Assembly: GCA_029204225.1 (NCBI GenBank)
Contig: CM055106.1
Coordinates: forward strand, 23,904,531-23,968,530
Direction of reading: 5' to 3'
DNA: 64,000 bases
Origin: Diphasiastrum complanatum
Lineage: Eukaryota > Streptophyta > Lycopodiopsida > Lycopodiales > Lycopodiaceae
Of this stretch, positions 36,383 through 49,531 are shown one piece after another. A program made the translations under genes and the position numbers. Every line of letters begins with the position of its first letter. Within the stretch, counting starts at the first letter, position 1. Under the pieces are notes generated by a model. That model saw only the letters and a list, made by a program, of their open reading frames with translations, had not been told where the DNA came from and searched no databases.

Positions 36383-36660
36383 TCAAGATCCACCCAACAT
36401 CGTCGCATGGTAGTACAGTCTGGCTATTGGTAGCTGATTATCTAATGTCGTTGGTAGGTTTGGATCAAAACATAACATTGGCAAACAATCATTCCATCTC
36501 GTCGGAATGTATGCCAATGTAGCCAAATCTTTTGCAAATATGGTTATGGCCAGAGTTCGATGAACACCATACTTGTAGATGATAAACGCATCATTAAAAA
36601 ACAACTACGAGAACTGCTTGGCTATACAATTTTTCGACCCTTTTATAGAGTGTAGTGTTG
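36383..36660 (-). pseudogene. 3' accessory ORF C-terminal fragment
   Basis: Minus strand 73-residue frame homologous to the end of the Gypsy-H 3' ORF: IPTRWNDCLPMLCFDPNLPT and NQLPIARLYYHATMLGG align with IKTKWDNFLSS...DQMPIARVYYRAALQGD. It lies directly upstream (minus sense) of a 3' UTR, polypurine tract and LTR, the same place in the element as in Gypsy-H. It is cut off after about 75 residues on the N-terminal side and lacks the last 50. Confidence 0.65.
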
Positions 36661-37610
36661 AAATGGCCCCCTGGGATATGAAAGAAACTCTGTACCCATG
36701 GCTCATGGGCTGGGTCCAAGTGTGAATCCCTATTGCCTTTACTAGAAGAAACCCTTTGTTCTACTGTGAGGATTATATGTCCCCTTTAATTGTGAACTAC
36801 TTTATTGAGGTCGAAGTGTACTCGTACTAATTTTTGTACTTACATATACAAAAAATTGGTGCTTGTAAATGTTCACAATCATATTCCAACATGATTTTTG
36901 AGTCACAGATAGGGTAGGAGATATATTGTTGTCAAGGTTTGTGCTCCTTGCAACACTACTAGTATGTGTTCACATGCATATTCTAGCATGATCTATGAAT
37001 GATGGTATGGGTGGAGTTTATTAAAGTTATAGTTTGGGCTCCTTGGATGGTTTTTAATTTTTGCTTAAGAGTGAAGGGGTATTAAAGGTGTTAAAGATGG
37101 ATACAATGTTAAAGATCCACAAGTACCTATTTTTGAGACTTACGTGCCATTTCAGACAGTTACAAATGTACCAGAATTGGTATTTTGATAGTATCAAATT
37201 TGGTAGTCTCAAGTACCGAACGGAAAATTATGAACGGGTACTTTGGAGTTTCAAACAAGCAGTACATTTTTTTCAAATGGAAAAGACAATTTCAATCAAT
37301 ACCAAAAGCACTATAATTGAGAGTCTGATAGTACCAAGAAACGTATAGGCTTGAACTTATAAACAAAAAAAATCAGAATACTGATAGATAGGTGATCCAA
37401 AGTATCAAATTGGTACTCATCAGTTTCAAAATGGGTACTATGAAAGTACCAAATGTATCAATATAAGGCACAAAATTACTTGCATCCTGATCTCAGGCAT
37501 TAAGCAAGTCCTATTGATCGCTGTCATTTTCATATGGCATATTGTAATGCCAACAATAAAAAATCAATTCTTAGATACTGAAAGGTTGAAAAGAACTGAA
37601 GAGTATGATA
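36661..37610 (-). other. Leader-like region with GTACC/GGTAC motifs
   Basis: No coding motif. Between 37110 and 37460 GTACC, GGTAC, AGTACC or GTATCAAA appears about a dozen times. On the minus strand it lies after the primer-binding site at 37745, the position of a leader. Confidence 0.45.
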
Positions 37611-37619
37611 TCAATTTGA

Positions 37620-37745
37620 TATCGCGAAAGATATTAAGTATTAGAGCTTTCGCTCTGATATCATATTGGAATCAAATAAAGTAGCAAAATTTCTCTGATA
37701 CCATGTCGGTATCAGATAAAGAGTAATGATTTCGCTCTGATACCA
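37620..37745 (-). promoter_or_regulatory. Primer-binding site with two extra degenerate copies
   Basis: Minus strand TGGTATCAGAGCGAA at 37731-37745 follows the LTR end. Two further copies, TGGTATCAGAGAAAT and TGATATCAGAGCGAAAG, follow at intervals of about 43-45 bases, with an additional inverted GGTATCAGATAAAG in between. Confidence 0.65.
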
Positions 37746-38553
37746 TGTCAGAAAGAGGTGTGTAGAAGATAGGTCGATGGCGGATTAAACTATCTTCCTC
37801 TCTCTCAATGCATGACTACACCTATCAATTTAGAACAAAACAATAGTGATAGAAATCGCGTTCGATCTTATAGTAACTAAATTTGAAACATCAGTACTAC
37901 AGTGATTACGTAGCCAAACAATAATGCATTGAATTATCAGACAAATAATTAGTCGCGAAGAACTACAGAAATGCAATACATTCTGAGACGAAGCTGAACG
38001 CAATAAAATATAGTATAGATTCAGTATGAAAATGAAATAGAAGTAAATGAGTACAATAAGTTGCGGATCAAAGCTGCGTACTCTATGCTATCTCTGAGCA
38101 GCTAAAATGAAAGTCTGAATTAAGCGCAATGCTAATAAGCAGTAGCACAATAACAATCTCTAAAATGACTCTAAGAAGTGAGCTAGAATGCTCAGGAGTG
38201 TTCAAGCTCGCAAGCTTGAGAGAGAGAGAAAGCTAACTATTCAAATTCTTAATCGTAAGATGATTGATTGTATGAATATGAACAACTATATATACTAAGA
38301 AATCAGGTCATCAATTGCGATTGTCAGTTGGCAAAAAATGCAAACAAGGAGACATTGTATTTTTTCAACGGGATTCCTGACAGGCGAAAAAAGGAGACAT
38401 TATCGTAAACTCCGTGTAATTTTGCAGACTGTGTAAAAACACTTGTAATTCTACAGACTGTAGAAAAACACGATAAAATCTACAGAATTGGATAAACAAT
38501 GGATGAAGATTAAAACCTATTAGACGATTGGGAAGAAGGAGAATAATCCAACA
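37746..38553 (-). repeat. Copia-type LTR-G (5' LTR)
   Basis: 808 bases on the minus strand from TGTTGGATTATTCTCC (38553) to TCTGACA (37746), followed by an exact tRNA-Met primer-binding site. A TATA-like CTATATATACT is near 38287-38297. It is inserted 8 bases after the PBS-like TGGTATCA of LTR-F. Confidence 0.75.
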
Positions 38554-38560
38554 GGTGTTT

Positions 38561-38568
38561 TGATACCA
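38561..38568 (-). promoter_or_regulatory. Primer-binding site remnant of LTR-F
   Basis: Minus TGGTATCA followed by AAACACC and then the LTR-G insertion. Confidence 0.5.
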
Positions 38569-38569
38569 T

Positions 38570-38850
38570 TGTAGGAAAAACACTAAGAATTTTCTTCAAA
38601 GAATGAGATAAAAGTTTGAATAAATCAAACGAATATCAGCGTCTTCAACCGTGTTAAATCTGGCCTATGTACTAATAGAGCAAATTCTATTATGACTGAA
38701 TAAAGCATGCAGATTTAAGCATATGCATGAGTGTGATAGATAATTTCAGATAATCAGAAATAAGTATGAAATACCAATGAAGTAAGAATTAATCTATTGA
38801 TAACTTTGATCAATCAATTTTTTCAACCCTAAAAAATAGCTGGACAGCTA
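38570..38850 (-). repeat. LTR-F
   Basis: Minus-strand LTR ending CCTACA at 38570 next to the primer-binding site; the end portion recurs at 3245-3373. The start of the LTR is near 38850 but no clear TG border is visible. Confidence 0.55.
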
Positions 38851-38870
38851 AATATCCCAAGGGCGGTTAC

Positions 38871-39671
38871 CTACTTTGTACATCTTCTTCTTTGCTTCAA
38901 TGTGCTTGGGATGTGACAGTCCTTGATGTCGTGGTTGGTTCTTTTGCAATATCTGCAAAATAGTTTGGTCTTGGACGATGAGTGACTATATTATTGTTGT
39001 TGTGGTTGTGATGCCACTGGCTGTTTTGCCTTTGTTTTTTGATCCTTGAAGCCTTTCTTCTTCTTGGATTGTTGCTTGTTTATAGAGTGCCATGGATTTG
39101 GAACTCGTAGATGTAGACAAGCTTTTCCTCCTAACTTCTTCCTACAACAAGCTTGCTGTCAATTTTTGGAAAGACAGCGTAGGGGTATTGCTCAAGAGCA
39201 ACACTAAATTATCATAGGAGGATGGAAGAGACATGGTAGAGACTTCTTCTGATATACGAGAACCTATTGCAGCCAGTTGGTTCATCAATTGTTTGAACTC
39301 GTTCAGATGGTCGCCGACTGAGGTGTTTTCACTCATTCTTAGTGTTAGTACCTTCTTCCTCAAGAAGAGACAAGTTGAGACAACTGAGGTCTCTAGATCT
39401 GGTGAGTGTATCCCATGCTTCTTTGGAAGTAGTGTAGTTGGATACATGAGCAATTTGAGTGTCTTTAAGGTTTAGAGATACAATGGCAAGAGCCTTGCCA
39501 TCCTTGGCTTCCCATGCTGGGAGCTGTTCGTTCTACCGGTCTGTCCATAGAACCGTTAACGTATTTCCATAACTCTTTTTAAATCAGGATCATCCTCATT
39601 TTGAACTTCCACATGTGGAAGTAATCTCCGTTGAATTTATTAATCAAGTGGATCTCTAAGGTGCCTTCCAT
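38871..39671 (-). pseudogene. Copia-E gag
   Basis: Start MEGTLEIHLINKFNGDYFHM at ATG 39671, then WKFKMRMILI and a stop, KELWKYVNGSMD. After a frameshift near 39500 comes the 103-residue frame at 39142-39453 (LRKKVLTLRMSENTSVGDHL, NEFKQLMNQLAAIGSRISEE, LPSSYDNLVLLLSNT). The C-terminus holds a zinc knuckle CRYCKRTNHDIKDC (CX2CX4HX4C) near 38925. Classic copia gag; protease and pol are absent because LTR-F sequence follows. Confidence 0.8.
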
Positions 39672-39715
39672 AGTGATCGAAATTATACACAAACAATTTC
39701 TAGTAATCCACTGAA

Positions 39716-39732
39716 CCAATGCTCTTATACCA
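39716..39732 (-). promoter_or_regulatory. Copia-E primer-binding site
   Basis: Minus strand TGGTATAAGAGCATTGG, one mismatch from TGGTATCAGAGC, 45 bases before the gag ATG. Confidence 0.75.
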
Positions 39733-39749
39733 CTTCTATTGGTGTATCA

Positions 39750-41181
<1,432 letters not shown>

Positions 41182-41762
41182 TCCTTGATTTGAGATGAAA
41201 CATCCTACTCTCCTCGGCTACAAGCACATTATGGAGCTTGTCAATAGTAGGTAGCTTATCTTGAATGGCAAGACTTTGGACTAGATTAGAATAACCTTCA
41301 CTTAGTCCATTTAGAATGACTTGCACAAGTTCATTATCTTGGATTTAATCTCCAATTGAAGCCAATTCTTTGTTCAAAGATCTGATCCTAAGCACATACT
41401 CTTATGCACTCTCTCCACTTCCTTTCCGCTTTGAAGCACTTGATTACTAAGCATGAGTATCCTTGAAGTGTTATTGGATTCATAAATGCCTTTCAATGAA
41501 TCCCTAGCCTCCTTGGCTTGGCCGAGACACAAGATGACACCTCTTTCAAGAGGTCATTGCTTACGTTCATCTTGATGCAATGTAAGGCCAATCTAGCCTT
41601 TTTCTTGTATCTAGCTTGCTCTTGTCCACCAAGAGGTTCATCTTCCTCTTCTACGACAATGTCATAAAGATCATAGAGCACTAAAAGTGATTCCATTCTC
41701 ACTTTCCAAATGGAATAATTAGTGGATGTGAGTCTCTCACTACAAAAAACCACCCATGGATG
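41182..41762 (-). pseudogene. Copia-S gag (from the nested insertion)
   Basis: Minus-strand reading LTSTNYSIWKVRMESLLVLY, DIVVEEEDEPLGGQEQARYK, LALHCIKMNVSNDLLKEVSS. After frameshifts it gives NELVQVILNGLSEGYSNLVQ-like sequence and KLHNVLVAEESRMFHLKSR, ending at 41182 where the Copia-E LTR begins. It is collinear with 22985-23496 and 51764-52320. The PBS and LTR to its right complete the 5' end of this Copia-S element. Confidence 0.8.
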
Positions 41763-42323
41763 CCATAATGAACGATTTTGCACCTGAAATTCACAAAGAT
41801 TTCACTCAATGGAATGATCTAAGGAAGACTTCTAGCACTCTAGATGCTTATATTCTCAGCCCAATCCAACTAGCACAAAGTTTGATTGATGGTACAATGA
41901 GATCACTACCAACTTCTAGCAAATCACTCCCTAGATTTAACTCCCTAGAATTTTTCATTCCCTATCAAGATCTGAAAAATGGATCTTTTGGGCCTGCTCT
42001 GAGCTTCCAAAAATTCACAAAATGAATCATTACAAGATCTAATCAACGATATGGAAACTATGAAGCTAGATTTAAACAATTCACCAAAAATCTTGAAAAA
42101 TGGATGTGTGTGTGAAATATAGGACAAATTCAAAGTTAGGCACTTCAAAGACAGGTCTAGACAAACTCACATGTGTGAACAATACACCTATAGCCAAAAA
42201 ATCAATTTGATCCAAAACATTTGATGCTACCACTCAAATCTAGCTCACCCTCAAGATTAGATCAGACACTAACAAACTTGCTAATTTGGGTGTGTTCATT
42301 GATCATTATCATAGCCTCTTGTA
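41763..42323 (-). other. Copia-S leader
   Basis: Untranslated stretch between PBS and gag, with some similarity to the leader at 23511-24328; no motif of note. Confidence 0.5.
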
Positions 42324-42339
42324 CTTGGCTCTGATACCA
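42324..42339 (-). promoter_or_regulatory. Copia-S primer-binding site
   Basis: Minus strand TGGTATCAGAGCCAAG at the LTR end, identical to the site at 24329-24344. Confidence 0.87.
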
Positions 42340-43176
42340 TGTTGAAATCTGAAAGTTTTGGACCTTAATTGGATCTACAATCGATCCACAAGAGATTTTG
42401 GAGGCCAATTAGATTTATTAATTACAATTCTAATGACTAGATCTAGATCAAATTCAAATATTGCATCTAACTAGCAAAAACAACTTGATGAATGATCAAT
42501 ATGACTCAAGAGCGGCCTCACATGTGTGGAATATTGTTAGTGTATGGACAATGAGTGGAGATTACAGTAAATGATAGCATTCAATGCAAGAAATCAAAGC
42601 ACAAATAGTGAAAATAACAAGGTATTGCCTCAAAATCAAGATTTCTCATCAAATCTCATAATCACAGTCATGATCTATATATAGATCAAGTACATTTTGA
42701 CCTGATATGCTGACTCAATAGGTCTGGCATCTGTGGGGAATCCCACATCATCCTAGATTAACTAATAAATGAAAGATAAACCCCCACTTCTTTGAATCCT
42801 AACTTGGTGCCATTGCATCACCATGAATTGTTTGATTTAAGGTGATTTCTCCTAACTAATAGGAACTTGCAAGATCAACTTCTACTGATATTTTCCAGAT
42901 ATATACACACGTGGGAACAGCCTCTCACATGTGGGAACCATGTCTCATTCACATGGGAATGCATAATCTATCAATGAAATGGTGCCACATGGCAATTTTC
43001 TACTTGACCTGCTTCCAACTAGTTCATACTTGACTCAATCAAGACAAATTCAATCTACCTAAATCTAGATGCATTTATGACTACCATCCACATGTGGGAG
43101 CAGGATCCACACGTGTGGGATCAAGTTATATACAAATGAACTTAGATGAAATAGCTAGAATTTGACAATTTTAACA
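42340..43176 (-). repeat. Copia-S LTR, right copy (5' LTR)
   Basis: 837 bases, minus strand, TGTTAAAATTGTC (43176) to TTTCAACA (42340). Its 3' two thirds match the left copy at 17988-18561. The right flank is TCAAG (43177-43181) then Gypsy-R pol. CACACGTGTGG-like motifs recur in U3. Confidence 0.82.
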
Positions 43177-43181
43177 TCAAG

Positions 43182-43860
43182 TATCACGTCTGCTAGAAAA
43201 AAGATTGCATCCAGCAATTCATCTAGTACCCCCTTAGGCAGTTCATCCGGTGCCCCTTAGGCAGTACATTATGGATCCTAGATAGATGATTTGCTAGATA
43301 ATGTTGCTTGCCTTTGTGCACCATGATTTGGAGTTGGAATTTATGTAGCAACAACTACCATTTGCCCCCGATGGTACATGGTCGGTTGACAAGATATAAA
43401 AGGGCCTGACAATCAACAAAAACTGCAAAGGAATTGGCAAGTAGGTAGTGATGATACTTCTTGACACTATATACCAATGGTGGTGTAATTGATCTCAACT
43501 TGCATAGATTATTGACTAGAAAAGTACACATGGTCATTCTTTTTAAATTTTACCGATTGAGTTAAGACACTACCAATGACATATTTGAATGCATTTGTAT
43601 GAAATTCAATATGGAATTCAATGGTCCAACTAGAAGATCTAAGGATTGGAGCTGACACTAATGTCCACTTCAGCTTGTGAAAAGCCTTGGTGGTTGGTGG
43701 TGTCCACTTGAGTGTAAGTGTAAGTTTATAGATTGGCTCAAATAACTTAGCAAATACAATACAAATCTTTGATGATAATTGCAATGCCCATGAACTCTAA
43801 GATTTCATGTACTATTCCCAGTTTGGGCAAGCAAATTATCACCTTGATTTTGTTCCAACT
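43182..43860 (-). pseudogene. Gypsy-R RNase H and RT end (second copy)
   Basis: Minus-strand gypsy pol matching 25145-25810: FAKLFEPIYKLTLTLKWTPP, LKWTLVSAPILRSSSW, EFHTNAFKYVIGSVLTQS (the RNase H DASxxAIGAVL segment with N-A-F-K for D-A-S), and LLANSFAVFVDCQALLYLVN. A 40-base stretch near 43215-43260 (CAGTTCATC(C/T)GGTGCC) is doubled. It ends at the Copia-S insertion point. Confidence 0.78.
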
Positions 43861-46540
43861 ACACAAAAGATTAATATGTATTGCCAATTACTATCTCATC
43901 CCATCAATGATGCCAAATATTTAGATTATGTCATGATTCACTAAATCATAAATGTTTCATTTTGAATTTTATCCATGCTAATATTTTGTGAATTTCATTG
44001 AGATCATTAGCTCAAACTCTAAAATTTTGCATGCTAATTTTTTTGCGCATGAACTTTAAATACACAAAATTACATTTCATTGAGCTTACACAAACTTTGA
44101 ATTTTTGCATGCTAATTTTCTTTAAAATACATGGAACTATTGAGTAAAAACGCATTCAAATACACACACAATATCAAGGCACATGCCAAACTAAAGAGTC
44201 ACTAGCTTACATCCACTATTTAATATTCAAATTATTATGCTAGTCTAGATATTTCAATATTAATGTCAACCAAGATTAAGCACAATTGGACATGTGAGCA
44301 TTTTTTTAACTATTGACACTTAAGATATTACTTAATGCTACCAATAGATGAGTGTATTATTTGTTCTAAATATCAAAATTATATTAGCCATGAGTTGTAG
44401 TAGTATATCATATCTCTAAATTTGTTAATTTGAATGATCCACTAAGGTAACATGAATATTTTAAAACTTTGTTTTTGTGCCATACATTTTGAGTGTGAAA
44501 ACTTTATTTGAAGCACATTCAAATTTCTACTGCACACCAAGTTCATGAAACTCACAGTCGTTATACAGTTTTTGTGGGTGGCATTTAATCACACAGACAT
44601 TAATCTTTTAGAAAAAGTGTGATATCAAAAAGGCATCTCAACAATGTGATAAATTTTGTAACATTTTTTATACAAGTCTTGTGGATGAAATACGAGTGAT
44701 TAGAAATATATATTTTTATCACTTTAAATGATAAACAAAATCTACTATCAAGTTGGTGATGCTACAATGTCAACTTATTCTATACAACATAGTGCAAGGA
44801 GGAATATCTATTGTCAATGGGATTCTTCCAAAGGCTCATTTACATCTAAAATTTATTTTTGAGAAAGGACTATGACTAAAAGATTAAGAAACTTTTTTTG
44901 ATTATGAAAGAATATATACACCTTAAAAACTTGGTTTAGATACATGAACATTATAAAATTATGGCATTTAAAACTTTTCAATTCATAGATGATGTTGTGA
45001 TGCTTTAAACTTCTGTATTATATTTTTAAAGTTTTTCAACATATAATACAGAAGTTTAAAGCATGAAATATGTTTAGTCAAGAGATATTGCACCTAATAG
45101 AATTTTTGATCTCAAGTAAATTGATCAAAGATTGAGTATAAGGTTATTGACCTTTGAATCTTCTTGAAGCGTTCAAGTGGATGATTAACCGTTACTTTTG
45201 GCCACAAAATCATGATTGTTTGTGATAAATGCATTATAAAAGACTCATTCTCATTTTGAAAACTAGTACTAGCTTGCAAATTCTTTTGAGAACCTTGATT
45301 CATGAAACAATTGTGCAGGTAATATGATTTGATCAATAAGAATGATAAAACTTAATATTTGCACCATGAATATTTAATTTTGACAAAAAATATCACAACT
45401 TTATGATTGTAGTATTCACAATTATAGCATAAACTATCATGAAGACATTATATTTGTAAGAAAATTGGAAATAATAATTATATTGCTTTGAACATAATTA
45501 TTTGTAATTTGTCACCATAATAATTATATCGCTTTGAACATATGGTAGTAGTTAAAATGGTCAATCATATCAATATATGATTGAATGATATCCAATAATG
45601 TTTGACTTGCTTGTATATCTTGCAAGTGTAAAAAGACAAATAAGGTAGCCATGTCTTTTTTAGAGTCTTTTTTCCTAGTGCAATTTAGATCCTTACAATC
45701 CATGTCTATCAAAAAATAAAGTTTATGTCGACCCATATATCAATATCAACTTTGAACTTGAGAGGTTATTGGCATAATATAAGAAGTATGGTTCATAGTA
45801 CGTTATTGGCATAATATAAGAAAATTGGGTGCATAACATGTTATAAGCTATTGAATTTTTAAACAACATAAGCTAGCTGACTCATTGGTTGCCCAAAAAT
45901 TGGAGGAATAGATATATTTTCAAGTACTTTCCAACATCCATTGTATGGATGTCAACACAAGCAAAAGGTATATTTTTCTTCTTCGACTTCATGCTATTCA
46001 CATATCCCATTGGAAATTGTACATTTTGAAACAAAATATAAAAATTACAAAATACAAGCTTGAAGAAAAAAAAACATGAAAGAAAAGTGAGGGAAAAGGA
46101 AATATCAAAATTATTCTTTTCACCTAAACAAGTCTTTGTGGCCATTTTTCATTCACAAGGTCACATTTGGCTTTGTCCACAAAACACAACCACCAAAGTC
46201 ATTGTTTCAATAGAATAAAACAACGACTTGTAAGTTGTCATTGAATCATGAGTAAAAGATGGCCTAAAGATAGTAATCTTTTTAAAGTGTTAAGAGATGT
46301 TGGCAAATTAAAAATTCTAGCAAATTTGTATTCCCAAAAAAATGCTAGATTTTTAGCCATCTTTCAAGTTAATTAATGCAGTAAAGGTCATCATTTCTAC
46401 AAGACATAAAAATGGCATTGATGTCATTTTTCAATTGTTAAGATCTCAAAGTAAGTGCTTATACTTAAGAAATTGTTGGTGGCCTACGTGTGTTGTTATT
46501 GGACCATCCTTTTGTTGGATGAAAGAATTTATGAAGCCTC
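43861..46540. other. AT-rich stretch, no gene seen
   Basis: About 2.7 kb, strongly AT-rich, without motif-bearing ORFs. It holds a perfect 24-bp inverted repeat (45000-45064), a doubled AATAATTATATTGCTTTG unit near 45471 and 45521, and a doubled TTATTGGCATAATATAAGAA unit near 45765 and 45803. It may be old unique DNA or unrecognised repeat. Confidence 0.45.
45000..45064. repeat. Perfect 24-bp inverted repeat, 17-base loop
   Basis: Arms 45000-45023 and 45041-45064 are exact complements (core CTTTAAACTTCTGTATTAT). Confidence 0.9.
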
Positions 46541-46836
46541 CATGTCTTGTATCACAAAGCCACTTGTTTCTCCATACACACTTCTTCTTCAAGCTTACCA
46601 TTCAAAAAAGTGGACTTTACATCCATTTGATGTAGATTTCATCCAAACATTGTCGTCAAGGTGATAATCACAAAGTGTTCTCCATTTCGATATGGGAGTG
46701 AATGTCTCCTCATCGTCAATTTCCTTACTCTACGCGTATCCCTTCACTACAAGTCTTGCCTTGTGTTTTGTCAAAGTTTCATCAACATTGTATTATTCAG
46801 CATGTATACCCATTTATTACAAATGGGTTTATTCCA
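46541..46836 (-). pseudogene. Copia-X RT fragment (copy C, deletion derivative)
   Basis: Matches 59073-59366: the RT start including, in minus translation, KVDFTF-like and NLHQLDVKS segments. At 46836 it jumps straight to Gypsy-A LTR sequence that in the sister block lies 990 bases further on (60356). Confidence 0.72.
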
Positions 46837-47535
<699 letters not shown>

Positions 47536-47551
47536 GTATCCCCCACCAAAA

Positions 47552-47780
47552 CTGGTGGATGTCCCATGACACCTCGTGAGAGTTTTATTTAGGGCTTTGA
47601 TTAGCCTCCCACCGGACTTTTATTAGGTGATACTAGACTTTCTCCATGAACTCCAAGTGTGGCTCATTAAAATCACGTGCATGTGGAAAGAAGCACTTAT
47701 TTTTCCCAAACAACCAATTAGATGTTATCCATGAAATGAATTTATGTTAGTCCAAGGTCCTTCAAACTTTACGAATTTAT
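47552..47780 (-). other. Gypsy-A 3' untranslated stretch
   Basis: Matches 36185-36382 and 60996-61215. Ends where Gypsy-C LTR-like sequence begins. Confidence 0.55.
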
Positions 47781-48540
47781 TGTGGCGTGTGTTTTGTAAG
47801 CCCACAAGTAAATTCAATTGGTAGAGCAAATAAAGGCTTTGGAAAAAATTATATTTAGATATGTTACTATTGAAGTTTAACTACTACAAACAACCATTTG
47901 TAATAGTTCAACTTAGAAAGTCTAAGTTTAAGATTTAAATTTGTAGTTCATTGTAAGCTAAGTTAAGTGCACTTCATTTTGATTAGAGAAGGCACTTTAC
48001 AAGTTAGTTAGCAAGAAGCTTAAGTTTTGTCCCATAAGCACATTAGAACATAGGCCCACCACTCTTGGCATATATAGGAGTGGAGGTGGGCCTTCCATAA
48101 CACTTGTATAAGCTGAGGATATAGTAGATCACTCTTTTATGCTATCTTGTGTTCCCAACGGTGAAATGAATACCTTGTGGTAGGTGCTCGAGCTTTACTG
48201 GTTCATTCTTATTTTATGGTGAATGTTTTTATGGGATAAATGTTTATCGCACCTTACTTCTATATTTGCCCTTGTGGAGTTAAGTAGGATCATTTAGAAG
48301 TTTAGTGAAGGTAGCCTAGGAGACCATTAGTTGGGAACAACCATAGTGGCCCTAGGATTAAAATATACATTCTTCTAGTAGGGAGACTGCCTTAGAAGAA
48401 GGTTAATTACCAACCATAGAACTATGATCTGAGTGGGACCTACTCTTACTCACCCTACACAACGACCTTTGGGATCAATCTTAACTCTATTAGATGGGAG
48501 ACGACCATAATAGAGCTAGGAAAGAAGTCTAAAAGCCAAC
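47781..48540 (+). repeat. Gypsy-C LTR-like region (copy 1)
   Basis: Begins near TGTGTTTTGTAAGCCC. It carries a TATA-like GCATATATAGGAG at 48068-48080 and GGTAGGTGCTCGAGC, a block also seen in Gypsy-G U5. Followed by a leader and gag in the same orientation. Repeated at about 61215-62000. Exact edges and primer-binding site were not found. Confidence 0.5.
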
Positions 48541-49531
48541 ATCGTCATTGTCGCTCTTATCATTCCGTTTTTACCCTTTCCTTTAGTTCTTTTGCATTAC
48601 TCATTTGTTTTGTCCATTCTTTTCACTGCACCCTCTTTCATTCAAGCTACCATACTATACCATTCCTGGATAGGGGGAAGAACCAAGGCACTTGGTTCAA
48701 TTTTTTAAGTGTTTATAAGCAGCTTTTTTAAGTTTCTTTTTAGATTTTTTGCATCAAACATCACTAACAGAACCCAACCACTTGCACAGATCATGACCAG
48801 AGCATCAGCTTTTCGAATATTCATTGTGCAAGTTTTTGTATGACCAAAAAGTGGACCAATCAGCTGTTTTGGCCTGTTATTTGACAAAGATCCCATACTA
48901 TTCCAGCTTAGATAAACTCGCCCATCATCAGGAGTGCAGATCCAATAGTGCCAAATCGATTAGACCTCTGTGCGAGTTATCTGGAGCCAACCTTTGTCAA
49001 AAACTTGACTCAAACATAACTTTTCCAAAAAAATAAAAATCTTCAAGAACAAACTCGCACACTGTCTTTCTGACTCAAGAATTAGTTGCACAAATTCTTA
49101 GACCGTTGTGCAAGTTTCTTCCATAGCATAAATAAAACTCGCACACATGTCTGGATTGTATATCAGAACTTGCACACAACATTAGAAACTCGCACATAGT
49201 CAAATATATTTGTCTGTACGCTGAGACCACAACAATTTGAGAAACATTTATGTCTGAATCACAAAGACTTTTGAATTTTAGAACTCGCACACTCTATCTT
49301 TGACCGAGTCAATTCTTGTCTAAGCCTCCAGACGTTTGTGCGAGTTTTGATTTTGTTGTGTGGGCTCAAAAATTCCAGAGATGTTGCAAGTTTTACTCTA
49401 TCTAGTTTGTTGACCACCTCCTGTGTGCACGTCCGTTGCAATATCACTCTCTCCCTCTCGATTTCTTGCAATATTATTGTAATCCTTACAAGTGATATCA
49501 CCGTGGTGAGAGATGATTGACCATTGACAAC
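48541..49531 (+). other. Gypsy-C leader with AACTCGCAC motifs (copy 1)
   Basis: About 1 kb leader. Between 48970 and 49345 (A)AACTCGCACA or its complement TGTGCGAGTT occurs at least eight times. Repeated in 62160-63107. Small ORFs here show no motif. Confidence 0.55.

Noticed and set aside
37620-37640. Cluster of TGGTATCAGAG read as a tRNA gene remnant
   Set aside because: Only the 12-15 bases complementary to the tRNA-Met 3' end are present. No cloverleaf or A/B boxes, so it is a primer-binding site.
44981-45070. The 24-bp hairpin as a transcription terminator
   Set aside because: Intrinsic hairpin terminators are bacterial, and the context here is plant nuclear repeats.
45524-45736. 70-codon minus-strand frame in AT-rich DNA
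   Set aside because: No motif; typical chance ORF, overlapping a small direct repeat.
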